From positions 124,001 through 188,000 of IMG/VR virus record IMGVR_UViG_3300005289_000052: a DNA stretch of 64,000 nt; one strand, written 5' to 3'. Position 1 is the first letter of the stretch; each line of letters begins with the position of its first letter. This stretch comes from a virus. Both the position numbers and the translations under genes were made by a program. Below the pieces are notes generated by a model, which was not told where the DNA came from, ran no database searches, and was given only the letters and a program-made list of their open reading frames with translations. Positions 39,996 to 49,105 of this stretch are shown one piece after another.

Positions 39996-41573
39996 TCAAA
40001 TCACATAATCGGTTGTAAACGTTTGGTGGCTGGTGACACGACCACGGAATGTTTCCATCTTGCGCTCGTGATACTCGATGTGCTTTTCAATATCAGTACA
40101 CACCAAGTAGAAGAACGTCGGTATTGCATCAGGCCAGATCTTGAAGATCGTATCCCGTAGGCGCCCCATTGCTTGCAGGTTAGCCTGACTGGAACCTAAC
40201 CCATCCGTCATGTACACATGGAGCAGCTTTGGAATGTCCTGGGCTGTACCAAGCGATTTCAGGGTGGAGACGATAATGTCCGACTCAAGCATCTCATCGA
40301 AATCATCTTCTGCTGTATACCGCATGACCTTCAAGTCAGGGTGACGAGGACGCAGGTAGTCTGCCATCAACGTACACATTTCCACCGTAGCGAAGTACAT
40401 CAAGCATTTCTGCCCATCCTTCATTAACCGGCGGTAGTTCTGCTGGATCAGGTCAGCGTTCATCTCCAGATACGCCCGCAACGACTCCTTGTTCTTTGGC
40501 TCCATGAGAGCTTGTTCAAACAAGATGTGGGAATAGGACTTACGAGCCCTGTTGATCCACTTGAGTCGTGTAGGCTGTCTCAACCGATAAGCAACCGCTT
40601 CCACGGCGGTGAAGATCACCCGCTCGCCGTTGTCGATGCGCTCCCGTTTAGGGAACATCACCTCCTTACGACGGTTCAGGAAATCGTCGTCCCCCTCCAG
40701 CGTACCGGAAAGTGAAAGCGCTTTCTGACAGTGCATGTACAGGTCTTGACGATAGTTAAGATGGAAGTCCTGGTGGACCTCGTCAATCAACCGGAAGCCA
40801 AAGCCCATGGTCTGGTAGAAGTTCGGGGGTGTGCACCCATACCCCAAGTCGAGCAAGCCGTCTTTGAACTTCTCATAGTCCTTGAGGTAGTTGTAGAAGG
40901 TGGTGTTGGAGCAGATTACAATCTTCGCATCCAACGCACCAGCCACTGCAAGGTTCGTCGCAAGCGCAAGCTGCTTCGACCCCTGCAACACCATCAAGTC
41001 CCCTTTCTTTAACTTGAACGCTGCCTCAATGTCACCAATCCACTTCTTGATGTACATGGCTTTGATGCAGATAAACACCCGCTTGCCATAACTCGCGATA
41101 GAGGTCAGTGCCATAAAGGTTTTACCACGGCCTGGATCAACCGTGATGATTTTAGTTACACCATCTTGCCCGACATACTCGATCTTTGGGATCTGGTCTT
41201 CTCGGGGAGTACGTTTGTCAATCACGTCAAACTTCGCAGGGAAGCCGTAGTTCTCAACTAGGTACTCGTACTGGATGTTCTGGTCGTTAAACCCGTACAT
41301 CTTCAGGTGTCGCTTCAGGTCGTCTAACTCATTCCGGTGGAAGTGAAAGAATGACCTGTCGTGTGCTACCCCTACAAAGACGCGCAGCATGGCTCTTTGA
41401 AACTGCCCATTGGGCTGCCTCTCGTAGCCGTACTGCGCTAAGCCCCTACAGAACTCAAGTAGGGCTGACTTCACCCGGTGGTCGAAGTCGACCACTCGGA
41501 TGTGGTGACTTGCCACAATGATGCGCACGTCTGGCTTTGCAATGGTAGGTGGAATCGGGGTTAAACACGACAC
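39996..41573 (-). CDS. SF2 helicase, UvsW-like
   Basis: Codes 525 residues from a GTG with GGAGG upstream. Walker A is PGRGKT (147-152), the DEAD-box equivalent is DEVH (264-267), motif III is SGT (289-291) and motif VI is QAMGRLRD. An N-terminal 130-residue domain precedes the motor, as in UvsW/RecG-like recombination helicases. It would unwind branched DNA or R-loops during replication and repair. It follows the beta' gene at 16 bases. By position it corresponds to phiKZ gp75. Confidence 0.88.
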   Translation of the reverse strand: MSCLTPIPPTIAKPDVRIIVASHHIRVVDFDHRVKSALLEFCRGLAQYGYERQPNGQFQRAMLRVFVGVAHDRSFFHFHRNELDDLKRHLKMYGFNDQNIQYEYLVENYGFPAKFDVIDKRTPREDQIPKIEYVGQDGVTKIITVDPGRGKTFMALTSIASYGKRVFICIKAMYIKKWIGDIEAAFKLKKGDLMVLQGSKQLALATNLAVAGALDAKIVICSNTTFYNYLKDYEKFKDGLLDLGYGCTPPNFYQTMGFGFRLIDEVHQDFHLNYRQDLYMHCQKALSLSGTLEGDDDFLNRRKEVMFPKRERIDNGERVIFTAVEAVAYRLRQPTRLKWINRARKSYSHILFEQALMEPKNKESLRAYLEMNADLIQQNYRRLMKDGQKCLMYFATVEMCTLMADYLRPRHPDLKVMRYTAEDDFDEMLESDIIVSTLKSLGTAQDIPKLLHVYMTDGLGSSQANLQAMGRLRDTIFKIWPDAIPTFFYLVCTDIEKHIEYHERKMETFRGRVTSHQTFTTDYVI

Positions 41574-41589
41574 TTCCTACCTCCAACAC

Positions 41590-43557
41590 TTACTGTCTAG
41601 TCAAGTCCCCCATCATCAGAGGGTCCAGTGGGTGGTCTGGTCGGCCCTTCAAGATGAAGGTGCGAAGGTCTTGGAGCGTAGCCCCTTGACGTTCGTACGC
41701 CATGGATGCAGCCAAGCTGCGGTTGTCCATGTTGTCCTCGTAGTACCCAATTTCACCGTTCTCACGGTCTAGCGGTAAGCGGTGGTCCCGTTTCTCCACG
41801 CTCTCCACCATAGTGGACAGAATGATCACCTCAAGGTGTTGGACGTTTACGTTCAGCTTCGAGCTGATCAGCCCGTAGAACGCAAACAATGCTTCCTCGG
41901 TGTTCGAGTAGGCATTCGAGGTCTGATAACGTGAGCGTTTGCCACGCGGTTTCCCTTTCCGGGTTGGGGCCGCTTTGATGAACTTCTCGATCTCGCCCAT
42001 GTATTCCACCATGTTGGTGTGTTTCATGGGGAGCTTGAACATTACATCATTGTAGTCCCAGTGGGTCAGGTCAATCACGTAGTCGCCACGTGGGGTCAGA
42101 TCCCAGCCATAACGCTTGATGTAGATCAACGCTTCTTCAGTCAGATACGACAGACGCGAACCCATCGAGACCGACAGGTTAACTTGGTCAGCCGAATCTT
42201 CGGGTCCAGGGATTTCCAGGGTGATGTCGACAATTTCCGACAGTCGTTCCAACGGTAGTGCCCGTACGGTCCTTACCCGGTTAAGGTCAGGTAGTCGTGG
42301 CGCGTAGTCCGCAGAGATAACCATCTTGATTGCTTGACCAGCGAACTCAGCATTGAGCTTGACTTCGTTGCCCATAGTACCCAGTCGCAAGTACGCCTGA
42401 TCGTGGTCGTTGATATAGAAGTCATCAACCACGGAGCTACCATCCAAGTGTTTGGTAGACAGAACGCTTTGCGACACCAGCTCACATAAGGTTGTGGCGC
42501 TGACGTGACCCAATACTGTTCCTGGTGGAATCGAGAAAGCCAACTCGCCCATACAGGTAGAACAGACACCGTAACGATCCGGGTGTTTACATTTCAGTAC
42601 GGTCCGCACTTCGATTTCAGTGCCGATCAGGAAACGCTGGTGTTTCAGAATCGGGAACAGACCCTCAGGGGTAACCCGATACTTACCTTCCAATGCCTGG
42701 AAGTTCCCAGCCGTAACCTTCCAACGCATGGTGCCAGTAGCACCACAGTCGCCGTAGTGCACACGTTGCAATGTTGCGCAACCGAGTTGAAGCTGTCGGT
42801 TGAAGTACTCGGAATCCGCTACCGGGTCCTTTGCTGCTTCCAACGCTTTGGATGCCGACCGGGATTCGATCAACGCGTCGTACAGACTGATCAGGCCCTG
42901 AGTGTAGTTCCGCATCACCGGATCGTGGAAGATCCTGGAGTCCACGTCGGTCAAGAAGCCCCGCAGAGAACACACCTGCAATGTCTGACCAATACTCACC
43001 AGCTTAGACTTCACAGCCTTAGCGATTGGGTTGTAGGCCAGTTCATTCGGATCTTTCAACACCGCCGTCACAGCACGATAAGTTTCATCGATGCTTTGTT
43101 GGGTTGGTTTCGCATTGGCGTTTGCCGCAGCGATCTTCGGATGACGGATTACGTCAATGAAGTCAGTAATACAAATACTGGCCACATGACGTTCCTGCAT
43201 CGTTACGGTGTTGTTGTAGATCGTCTGTTGCGTATCGTAGATCGCCCGCGACCACATTTCGTTGTCGTAGTTGATACGGTTCGCATTACAGTAGTCCACT
43301 GCCAAGGAACGCCCAGTAGCCATCAGGTCGTTGAACGTGTCCTTGGTCAAGCGGTCAGTCCCCATGTGCGACTTCTTCAAATGGGGGATCTCTGGGAACA
43401 TCCGGTTGAACAATGCGCAATACCACACGTAGATCGTGGCTTCACGCTCAACCGCAAGCTCACCATCATCAAACTCAATGATGAACTTGTCGTCCGGGAA
43501 GGTCCAGACTTCTTCCTCACTCTGCTGGTAAATCTCGCGAGCAGGGTAACGATTCAT
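41590..43557 (-). CDS. RNA polymerase beta' C-terminal subunit, probable non-virion RNAP
   Basis: Codes 655 residues; AAGGAGG before ATG 43557 sets the start. Around residue 322 CKHPDRYGVCSTCMG is the second beta' zinc site, followed by GHVSATTLCELVSQSVLSTK, the trigger-helix equivalent. About 290 residues follow, with a Lys/Arg-rich loop (RKGKPRGKRSRYQ). Being ten bases after the beta subunit gene and on one transcript with the SF2 helicase, it is the likely homologue of phiKZ gp74 in the polymerase that transcribes middle and late genes. Confidence 0.87.
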   Translation of the reverse strand: MNRYPAREIYQQSEEEVWTFPDDKFIIEFDDGELAVEREATIYVWYCALFNRMFPEIPHLKKSHMGTDRLTKDTFNDLMATGRSLAVDYCNANRINYDNEMWSRAIYDTQQTIYNNTVTMQERHVASICITDFIDVIRHPKIAAANANAKPTQQSIDETYRAVTAVLKDPNELAYNPIAKAVKSKLVSIGQTLQVCSLRGFLTDVDSRIFHDPVMRNYTQGLISLYDALIESRSASKALEAAKDPVADSEYFNRQLQLGCATLQRVHYGDCGATGTMRWKVTAGNFQALEGKYRVTPEGLFPILKHQRFLIGTEIEVRTVLKCKHPDRYGVCSTCMGELAFSIPPGTVLGHVSATTLCELVSQSVLSTKHLDGSSVVDDFYINDHDQAYLRLGTMGNEVKLNAEFAGQAIKMVISADYAPRLPDLNRVRTVRALPLERLSEIVDITLEIPGPEDSADQVNLSVSMGSRLSYLTEEALIYIKRYGWDLTPRGDYVIDLTHWDYNDVMFKLPMKHTNMVEYMGEIEKFIKAAPTRKGKPRGKRSRYQTSNAYSNTEEALFAFYGLISSKLNVNVQHLEVIILSTMVESVEKRDHRLPLDRENGEIGYYEDNMDNRSLAASMAYERQGATLQDLRTFILKGRPDHPLDPLMMGDLTRQ

Positions 43558-43567
43558 ACAGACCTCC

Positions 43568-45745
43568 TTAGGACTCTTCTTTCCGATAGACGAAGCGCAT
43601 GCCCGCACATTCAAGGATGTGGTTCACGAACACATTGTTACGACCGTTACCCACTGGGAACTCTTTCCGGTCGATAACTTCCTTGATACGGGTAGGTTTC
43701 TCGGCTCGCATGATGTTTGCCAAGATTTCCTTACCCACTGTCGGGTTGTTGGACTGATCGATGATATCTGCCCAGACTTCGCCGCCACAGGTAGCCGCAC
43801 CCAAACGCACTTCCGCCTCACCAGTCATCCGTACAGGCTGTGCAGCACCTGGATAACTGTTCTTGTCAGACTTGGTGATCTTGGCTGGGATGCCGTGGTG
43901 TTGCAGTTTCGCTGCCGATACGCCAGACCAATCGCCACCGGTTTTCTCGAGGACGATGATGTAAGCGGAACCGATAAGCACAGGTTCGACCGTGGTAACC
44001 TCTTTGCCGAGGTAACCAATAAACTTGACCGGACCATAGACTGGAGGGAATTCCTCCTTCAACTGCTCGATCATTGTCGGGTAGTCGATCGGGTTGTTAT
44101 TCGGCATCCACAAGAAGATCCCGTCACGCAGGACAGAGAGCACGTGTGGTTCGCCAGCGTTCGGGTAGTCTGGCTCCATCATCATCTGCACCATCCAAGG
44201 TGAGCAGATCTGGTAGAAGCGCAGCAAAGAGCCGTAAGCCAGCTTGACTTTCTCTGGGTCCAACTTGATACCAGGTTGTGGTGCCTGGAAACGAAGCAGC
44301 GACTTAACCTCCTTAGGAATGTCAGTGCCATCGCGGTTGAAACCGAAGAGTTCCCGCAGTTGCTTGGTGAGACGGTCAGCCGAGGCGTTGATATACGGCT
44401 CGTACATGCAGCCCAAGTTCATCCGTTTGATAACGGAGTAGGGTTCCATGATGATGTCAGCCCGATTACCCTCAGCGTCGACAGGCATCCGGTGGGCTGG
44501 CCACACTTGACAGATTACACCTTTGTTACCGTGACCGCCAGAAAGCTTCGCACCATCGGTTGGATGGGTGTCGAACTCGATCGTGATTTCAACCCGCCAA
44601 TCGTCCAGCGGTTGCCGACGATAAGTCTTGCTCGCTTGTTGCCCTTGCGAGTTAGGTTTGTTCACGTAGCCGAGCGCCTGGAAAATCAGCTCGTGGAATT
44701 CAGGAGTCAACGACAGGTTAGCGCCGTGAGACTTCTTGAGCTTGTAGTACACGTCCAGGATTTTCTGGTGGAACTTGAGGGCCGCCTGATAATACTTGTT
44801 CATCTGGCGTTCCATACCGACAGGCGTAGGAGGATTCCGATTGGTATCCTCGTGATACACCTGTACGTCAATTACGCGAGCACCTGGTGTTACGTAGGTG
44901 AGGCGGTCATAGACGTAATCCACTTCTTGCAGGGCACCCACGGACATTTCCACGGGAGCTAGCAGCGGATCATACGGTCTTGTTGCAAACAGCAATCCAT
45001 CGGGACGCACGATGTCGCCGATGTCCGGCCACGGTTTGTACAGCCCTGGGTTTTCCGGGTCGGGATACAGATTCAGGAACATGTGTTTCGAACCTGCCGA
45101 CTCGGTGTACTTCTTGAAGCCTTTCGCTACGAGATCAGGGCAAACGTCGTCTGCCACAATCACGCCGTCCTCGATAACCCCAGGCATCGTCATGTAAGCT
45201 ACCTTGAGTTCACGACCCAAGTTGTAGTTACCGTCTTTGTCATGGTTCGAGGAACGTGCCACCACAGACCCTGCCGCAATGCTAGCCCCGGCATAAAGCT
45301 TGGATGTCACGTCTTTGTTGAACTGGTACTTGAAACCAAAGTACTGGTGCTTGCAGTTGAACCGAGGAACGATCAGTACCCCGATCTCTAGTGTCTCCGC
45401 ATCTTCGTAGATGTATACAGTTTCAGGGTTTTCAGCAATGGTGTCCACACCAATGGAAAACGGATAGCGCTCGATCTCTGCAATGATGTTAACATTGCGG
45501 TCAAACCTTTTCTCAAAGGTGAAACGACCGAACTCTCGTTCTGTGCCGGTTTGTTGCCGACGGGGTGTTGCTCCCTTAATTACCAGCGCTTGACCGTACT
45601 GCGAGTTGACCATCTGCACACGAGACGAACTGTTGGCACGCAGGTGAGTAATGATACTACCTTGACCAGTGATCTCTGGGAACAGTTGGTAATCTGTTGC
45701 CATCGGGTCCGCGTTCGAATAGTGCGGAATGGGTGTATCGTCCAT
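43568..45745 (-). CDS. RNA polymerase beta C-terminal subunit, probable non-virion RNAP
   Basis: Codes 725 residues from an ATG with CAGGAG six bases upstream. Around residue 402, LSGGHGNKGVI matches the beta KLAGRHGNKG active-site motif (Lys binds nucleotide), then HRMPVDAEG, ADIIMEP and an RMN segment match the MPxxxxGxxxDIxxNPxxVxxRMN stretch. The N-terminal half of beta is not in this gene and must be encoded elsewhere. Unlike the phiKZ counterpart (gp71-73, recalled as intron-split) the gene is continuous. It pairs with the beta' subunit ten bases downstream. Confidence 0.88.
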   Translation of the reverse strand: MDDTPIPHYSNADPMATDYQLFPEITGQGSIITHLRANSSSRVQMVNSQYGQALVIKGATPRRQQTGTEREFGRFTFEKRFDRNVNIIAEIERYPFSIGVDTIAENPETVYIYEDAETLEIGVLIVPRFNCKHQYFGFKYQFNKDVTSKLYAGASIAAGSVVARSSNHDKDGNYNLGRELKVAYMTMPGVIEDGVIVADDVCPDLVAKGFKKYTESAGSKHMFLNLYPDPENPGLYKPWPDIGDIVRPDGLLFATRPYDPLLAPVEMSVGALQEVDYVYDRLTYVTPGARVIDVQVYHEDTNRNPPTPVGMERQMNKYYQAALKFHQKILDVYYKLKKSHGANLSLTPEFHELIFQALGYVNKPNSQGQQASKTYRRQPLDDWRVEITIEFDTHPTDGAKLSGGHGNKGVICQVWPAHRMPVDAEGNRADIIMEPYSVIKRMNLGCMYEPYINASADRLTKQLRELFGFNRDGTDIPKEVKSLLRFQAPQPGIKLDPEKVKLAYGSLLRFYQICSPWMVQMMMEPDYPNAGEPHVLSVLRDGIFLWMPNNNPIDYPTMIEQLKEEFPPVYGPVKFIGYLGKEVTTVEPVLIGSAYIIVLEKTGGDWSGVSAAKLQHHGIPAKITKSDKNSYPGAAQPVRMTGEAEVRLGAATCGGEVWADIIDQSNNPTVGKEILANIMRAEKPTRIKEVIDRKEFPVGNGRNNVFVNHILECAGMRFVYRKEES

Positions 45746-45803
45746 AAAACGCTCCTGACAGAGGGAGTTTGCTACTAAAGAAACAGGCGCACGAAGCCTA
45801 TGT

Positions 45804-45830
45804 CCCAATAATAGTATAGGTTTCAAATGA
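45804..45830 (-). promoter_or_regulatory. Weak early-type promoter candidate
   Basis: Minus strand reads CATTTGAAACCTATACTATT; it keeps TTTGA and an AT-rich core but lacks ATATTAC. It would drive the polymerase subunit genes from 45745. The plus-strand gene at 45856 starts 26 bases away. Confidence 0.35.
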
Positions 45831-45855
45831 TTTTTGTTGGATGTGAGGTTTTACT

Positions 45856-46200
45856 ATGGCCATGCCTATTTCCCAGAAAATGATTGACCCTGGAGCGCAG
45901 GTCTATTACGACCAAGCTTTCAGACGAGTACTTGAAACACACTTGGGTCTGCTCCGAAATATGGCCGATACCAAAGCTGTAGAGATCACCAACGATCTGG
46001 CCTACAAGTTCGAGTACGACTTTTACGGGCTGCTCCAAGCTAAAAACGTGCCGGAGTACTTACACTGGGTTGTCATGCGGGTTAATGACATGACTGATCC
46101 ACGACAATACTTAAGCTCTATGAATCAGTTCCTCTATCCACCGGCTGAGGTCATTGAGAACATTCGCCGGATTTATGCAACCACTGTCAATAAGCTATAA
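45856..46200 (+). CDS. Small unknown protein
   Basis: Codes 114 residues, with GAGG eight bases before the ATG. It is helical, soluble and has no motif. It is a single-gene plus-strand unit inserted between the beta subunit gene and the genes that precede it on the minus strand, closed by its own terminator. Its spacing suggests independent regulation. Confidence 0.73.
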   Translation: MAMPISQKMIDPGAQVYYDQAFRRVLETHLGLLRNMADTKAVEITNDLAYKFEYDFYGLLQAKNVPEYLHWVVMRVNDMTDPRQYLSSMNQFLYPPAEVIENIRRIYATTVNKL

Positions 46201-46201
46201 A

Positions 46202-46240
46202 AAAGAAAGAGAGGGTTTGACCCCTCTCTTTCTTTATGCC
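46202..46240. terminator. Bidirectional terminator, 14-bp stem
   Basis: AAAGAAAGAGAGGG and CCCTCTCTTTCTTT pair perfectly around six bases, followed by the TTATGCC box; between converging genes. Confidence 0.93.
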
Positions 46241-46246
46241 GTCAGG

Positions 46247-47581
46247 TTAGATCCCGTTAGGGAACATAACCTGTTGTTGCTGTTGCTGGCCGAACAGGCC
46301 ACCTTGCGGGCTACGGAAGCCACCGTTGTTGAACGCACCGGTTTGGAACGTCTGCGGTTGGGCGTAACCACCACGGGTCACTTGCACCGGCGGCTGGAAG
46401 CTCTGCGGGCTTTGGAACAGTTGAGGCTGAGCGAAACGATTCGCCTGCTGGAACGCGGCGTTTTGTTGTTGCAGCGCCGGGCTCTTGGCCACCAGGTCTT
46501 TCCAACTGCCAGGAGTTGGAGCTTGGTTCTGCTGTTGAGTTACCGGTTGCTGGCTGAACGGTGGATCGAACGGGATGTCGTTGTTCTGCGGCTGGAACGG
46601 CGTAGGCGCAGCGGACTCACGCTCAACTACAGCTTGAGCCAGACGATTCACGTTGTGCTTCGGCGCAGCCGTGGTAGCAGTCAGGCTAGCCTTGATGCCT
46701 TCGTGACCGTCACCGACGTCACCTTCGTTACCTTGCAGCGATGGGATCATGTCGCGGTATTGCGCCAGATCGTCGATGTGGTCAGCGAAGGACAGGTCGA
46801 TGTGCAGCTCATCAGGATTGTCCAGGTGCTTGCGGAACAAATGAGTCATCTTGTTCAGCTTCTTGGCGATCTTGACGAACGAACTCAGCAGGGCGTGCAG
46901 GTTTGGTGCTGCCATGCTGTTGCTGCCGAACGAGTAGGCTTCGGCTACATCTGCATCCGGGAGGATGTAGTTGAACAGCGCGAGGATTGCCTTCTTGTTC
47001 TTGAGCGAGCCCATGTTGACATCGTAGGCTTTGGTGCCTTCGGATTTCAACTGTTCGATCAGTGGGAAGTCCACGACCGCTACACGCTGGTAGCCTTTGC
47101 CCTTGTAGGTGCCGCCACGCTTGATGAACAGCGACATCAGGCGACGCTCGCCGTCAATCGAGATCACGTCCATCAAGTTGTTCAGCTTCTTGAGGGTGTC
47201 AGCGTTCACCGCGCCGATCAACGACAAGAACTCCGACTGGGTCGGCGACAGCTTCTTGTGGTAATCGGTATCAACCGCCATACCCATCAGGTCGGTCAAC
47301 AGGCAGGAAGCTACGGTGGTGATACGAGCCATCACCGCAACTTTCAGCTTACGGATCATCGGGGACTCGCCACGAATGATCGCTTCGGACATGGGGTGGA
47401 ACGCGATGGTGTTATCCCAGTCCGGGTTCTGGAGCACCGGTGAAGCCGGGAAGACGATGCGCTTCCCGTTACACATGGCCGGGACTTTCTCGCCGCCAAT
47501 TACATAGCTGACGAGATTGTCATCGCCGACCACGAAGTTGTTCGCTGCCAGAATGGCACGATACAGTTCGAGGATGGTCAT
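46247..47581 (-). CDS. Unknown protein with Gln/Pro-rich C-terminus
   Basis: Codes 444 residues; the ATG overlaps the upstream stop (ATGA) and has GGGAAGGA before it. Residues 1-290 look globular; residues 300-444 are Gln/Asn/Pro/Phe-rich and disordered, ending in a run of six Gln before VMFPNGI. Low-complexity tails of this kind occur in jumbo-phage nucleus-associated proteins, so recruitment to the nuclear shell or replication compartment is possible. No catalytic motif. Confidence 0.72.
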   Translation of the reverse strand: MTILELYRAILAANNFVVGDDNLVSYVIGGEKVPAMCNGKRIVFPASPVLQNPDWDNTIAFHPMSEAIIRGESPMIRKLKVAVMARITTVASCLLTDLMGMAVDTDYHKKLSPTQSEFLSLIGAVNADTLKKLNNLMDVISIDGERRLMSLFIKRGGTYKGKGYQRVAVVDFPLIEQLKSEGTKAYDVNMGSLKNKKAILALFNYILPDADVAEAYSFGSNSMAAPNLHALLSSFVKIAKKLNKMTHLFRKHLDNPDELHIDLSFADHIDDLAQYRDMIPSLQGNEGDVGDGHEGIKASLTATTAAPKHNVNRLAQAVVERESAAPTPFQPQNNDIPFDPPFSQQPVTQQQNQAPTPGSWKDLVAKSPALQQQNAAFQQANRFAQPQLFQSPQSFQPPVQVTRGGYAQPQTFQTGAFNNGGFRSPQGGLFGQQQQQQVMFPNGI

Positions 47582-49071
47582 AGTTTTCCTTCCCATGGGT
47601 TATGTTGACTCTGCATCGAGTCAAGGTTGAAGTTAGGCTGCTGCACCGGGACCTGAACTTGATAGTTCTGTGGTTCCTGTGGAGCATGGTGGCGGATGTC
47701 AAGGTTACGCGAGATCGTATCGAAGTCGCTCACCAGACCGAAGACGTGCTCCTTGTTGTACGAGATCACTGGAGCAAACAGTGCAGAGGCACAGGTCGGT
47801 GCACAGAAATCCTGAGCAGCGCCACCCTGCATGCTGACTTTCACCCAGGTTTCGCCGTGCATGTCCACCATACCAGTCAAGCTGAACTTGATTTGGCTGT
47901 TGTGGGACAGACCACGCAGAACCGAAGCAGTCAAGCGTTGCTTGAACATCTCGATCGAACGGGTCATGTCGAAGGCAGCGAATGCCTTGTAGTCCCGGAC
48001 TTCCACTTCGTATTGGCCGCCGAACGTGTCGTTGGTTGCTACGAATACCACACCAGTCAGGAACAGATCCGACATCAGAGCCGGTACCTGAGTGGCGACT
48101 GCGATTGCAGCCAGGGTCTCACCAGTAGCCGCATTCCAGTTGGAAGTCGAACCACGGTTGTGCAAGCTGTGTGCAAACTGCGACTGGCCGCCGATTACTA
48201 CAGCGACGTTGTCCAGACCCGGAGAGATACCGCACAGCGCACCGTAGGTGATGCTGCCGTCCTCGTTGAAGTTCAGCGTCTTACAGATCGCATGGAACAG
48301 TGGGTCTTCGGTGATTACGCCTTCTGCCACGTTGCCAATTGCGTACTGCATGGCATCTGGCATGGTGGACTGGCCACCCATTCCGTTCACCACCGAGTCA
48401 CGATAGTTCGAGAGAACCGACGCAGCGTAGTGGTTAGGGATTTCGTTGATCAGCTTGGACTTCTTCGGCAGCAGGTCTGCGAAGACCAAGCGACCGTCGG
48501 CGTAATGAGCACCGCCAGTTTGCGAGGACACTTCCAGTACCGAGAAGATGTCTTCTGGCCGGATAGCCATGGCGACGTTTTCTTGGGACTGGTTGAAGCT
48601 TGGGTTGTACGCACCGAACAGCAGGTGACTGGAATCGATCACGTTGGTACGATCACCCAGAGTCTGGATGGTCACCGACTTGTCGAAGTACATCTTCATG
48701 TTCTGGTCGATGATGGTCGATTGGCTGTCGACCCGGTGGAAACCAGGGTAGTCGGTGTAGCCCGACACGTAGGTTACCAGGTTAGCGCCCATGGCGCGGG
48801 AATGTACTTCCATCATGAAGCGCAGGCGTTGCTCGCCGAAACCGTTGGCGATTTGAACCTGTGTAAAGATGTCAGCACTCGGCTTGAGCATCATGCCACC
48901 CAGCCCGGACAACGTACCCGCGTTGATTTGACGTCCATTGCGGGTAGATTCCTGCAACATCGACAACACTTGGGTATCGACGTTATCGCCCATGTAGTAC
49001 GGGCGCAGGTACTGGTCGTTGTACGTACCGGTAGGGGTGAACAACAACTTAGCGATTTGGAAATTGGACAT
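47578..49071 (-). CDS. Virion or replication-cluster protein, unknown
   Basis: Codes 497 residues. It has a beta-rich composition with many Gly, Asn and Ser residues and a Gln-rich C-terminal 45 residues similar in style to the next protein. The 34-base gap from the preceding gene holds AGGTC at about twelve bases. It is coupled to the 46247 gene. No motif recognised; it sits among RNA polymerase genes rather than structural genes. Confidence 0.7.
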   Translation of the reverse strand: MSNFQIAKLLFTPTGTYNDQYLRPYYMGDNVDTQVLSMLQESTRNGRQINAGTLSGLGGMMLKPSADIFTQVQIANGFGEQRLRFMMEVHSRAMGANLVTYVSGYTDYPGFHRVDSQSTIIDQNMKMYFDKSVTIQTLGDRTNVIDSSHLLFGAYNPSFNQSQENVAMAIRPEDIFSVLEVSSQTGGAHYADGRLVFADLLPKKSKLINEIPNHYAASVLSNYRDSVVNGMGGQSTMPDAMQYAIGNVAEGVITEDPLFHAICKTLNFNEDGSITYGALCGISPGLDNVAVVIGGQSQFAHSLHNRGSTSNWNAATGETLAAIAVATQVPALMSDLFLTGVVFVATNDTFGGQYEVEVRDYKAFAAFDMTRSIEMFKQRLTASVLRGLSHNSQIKFSLTGMVDMHGETWVKVSMQGGAAQDFCAPTCASALFAPVISYNKEHVFGLVSDFDTISRNLDIRHHAPQEPQNYQVQVPVQQPNFNLDSMQSQHNPWEGKL

Positions 49072-49105
49072 CTGCGTATTTGACCTTCGGAGTCAGGAGT
49101 TTAGG

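Noticed and set aside
47602-49083. 493-residue plus-strand frame opposite the 47578-49071 gene
   Set aside because: Same antisense composition effect, no ribosome site, and it would collide with the coupled minus-strand operon.
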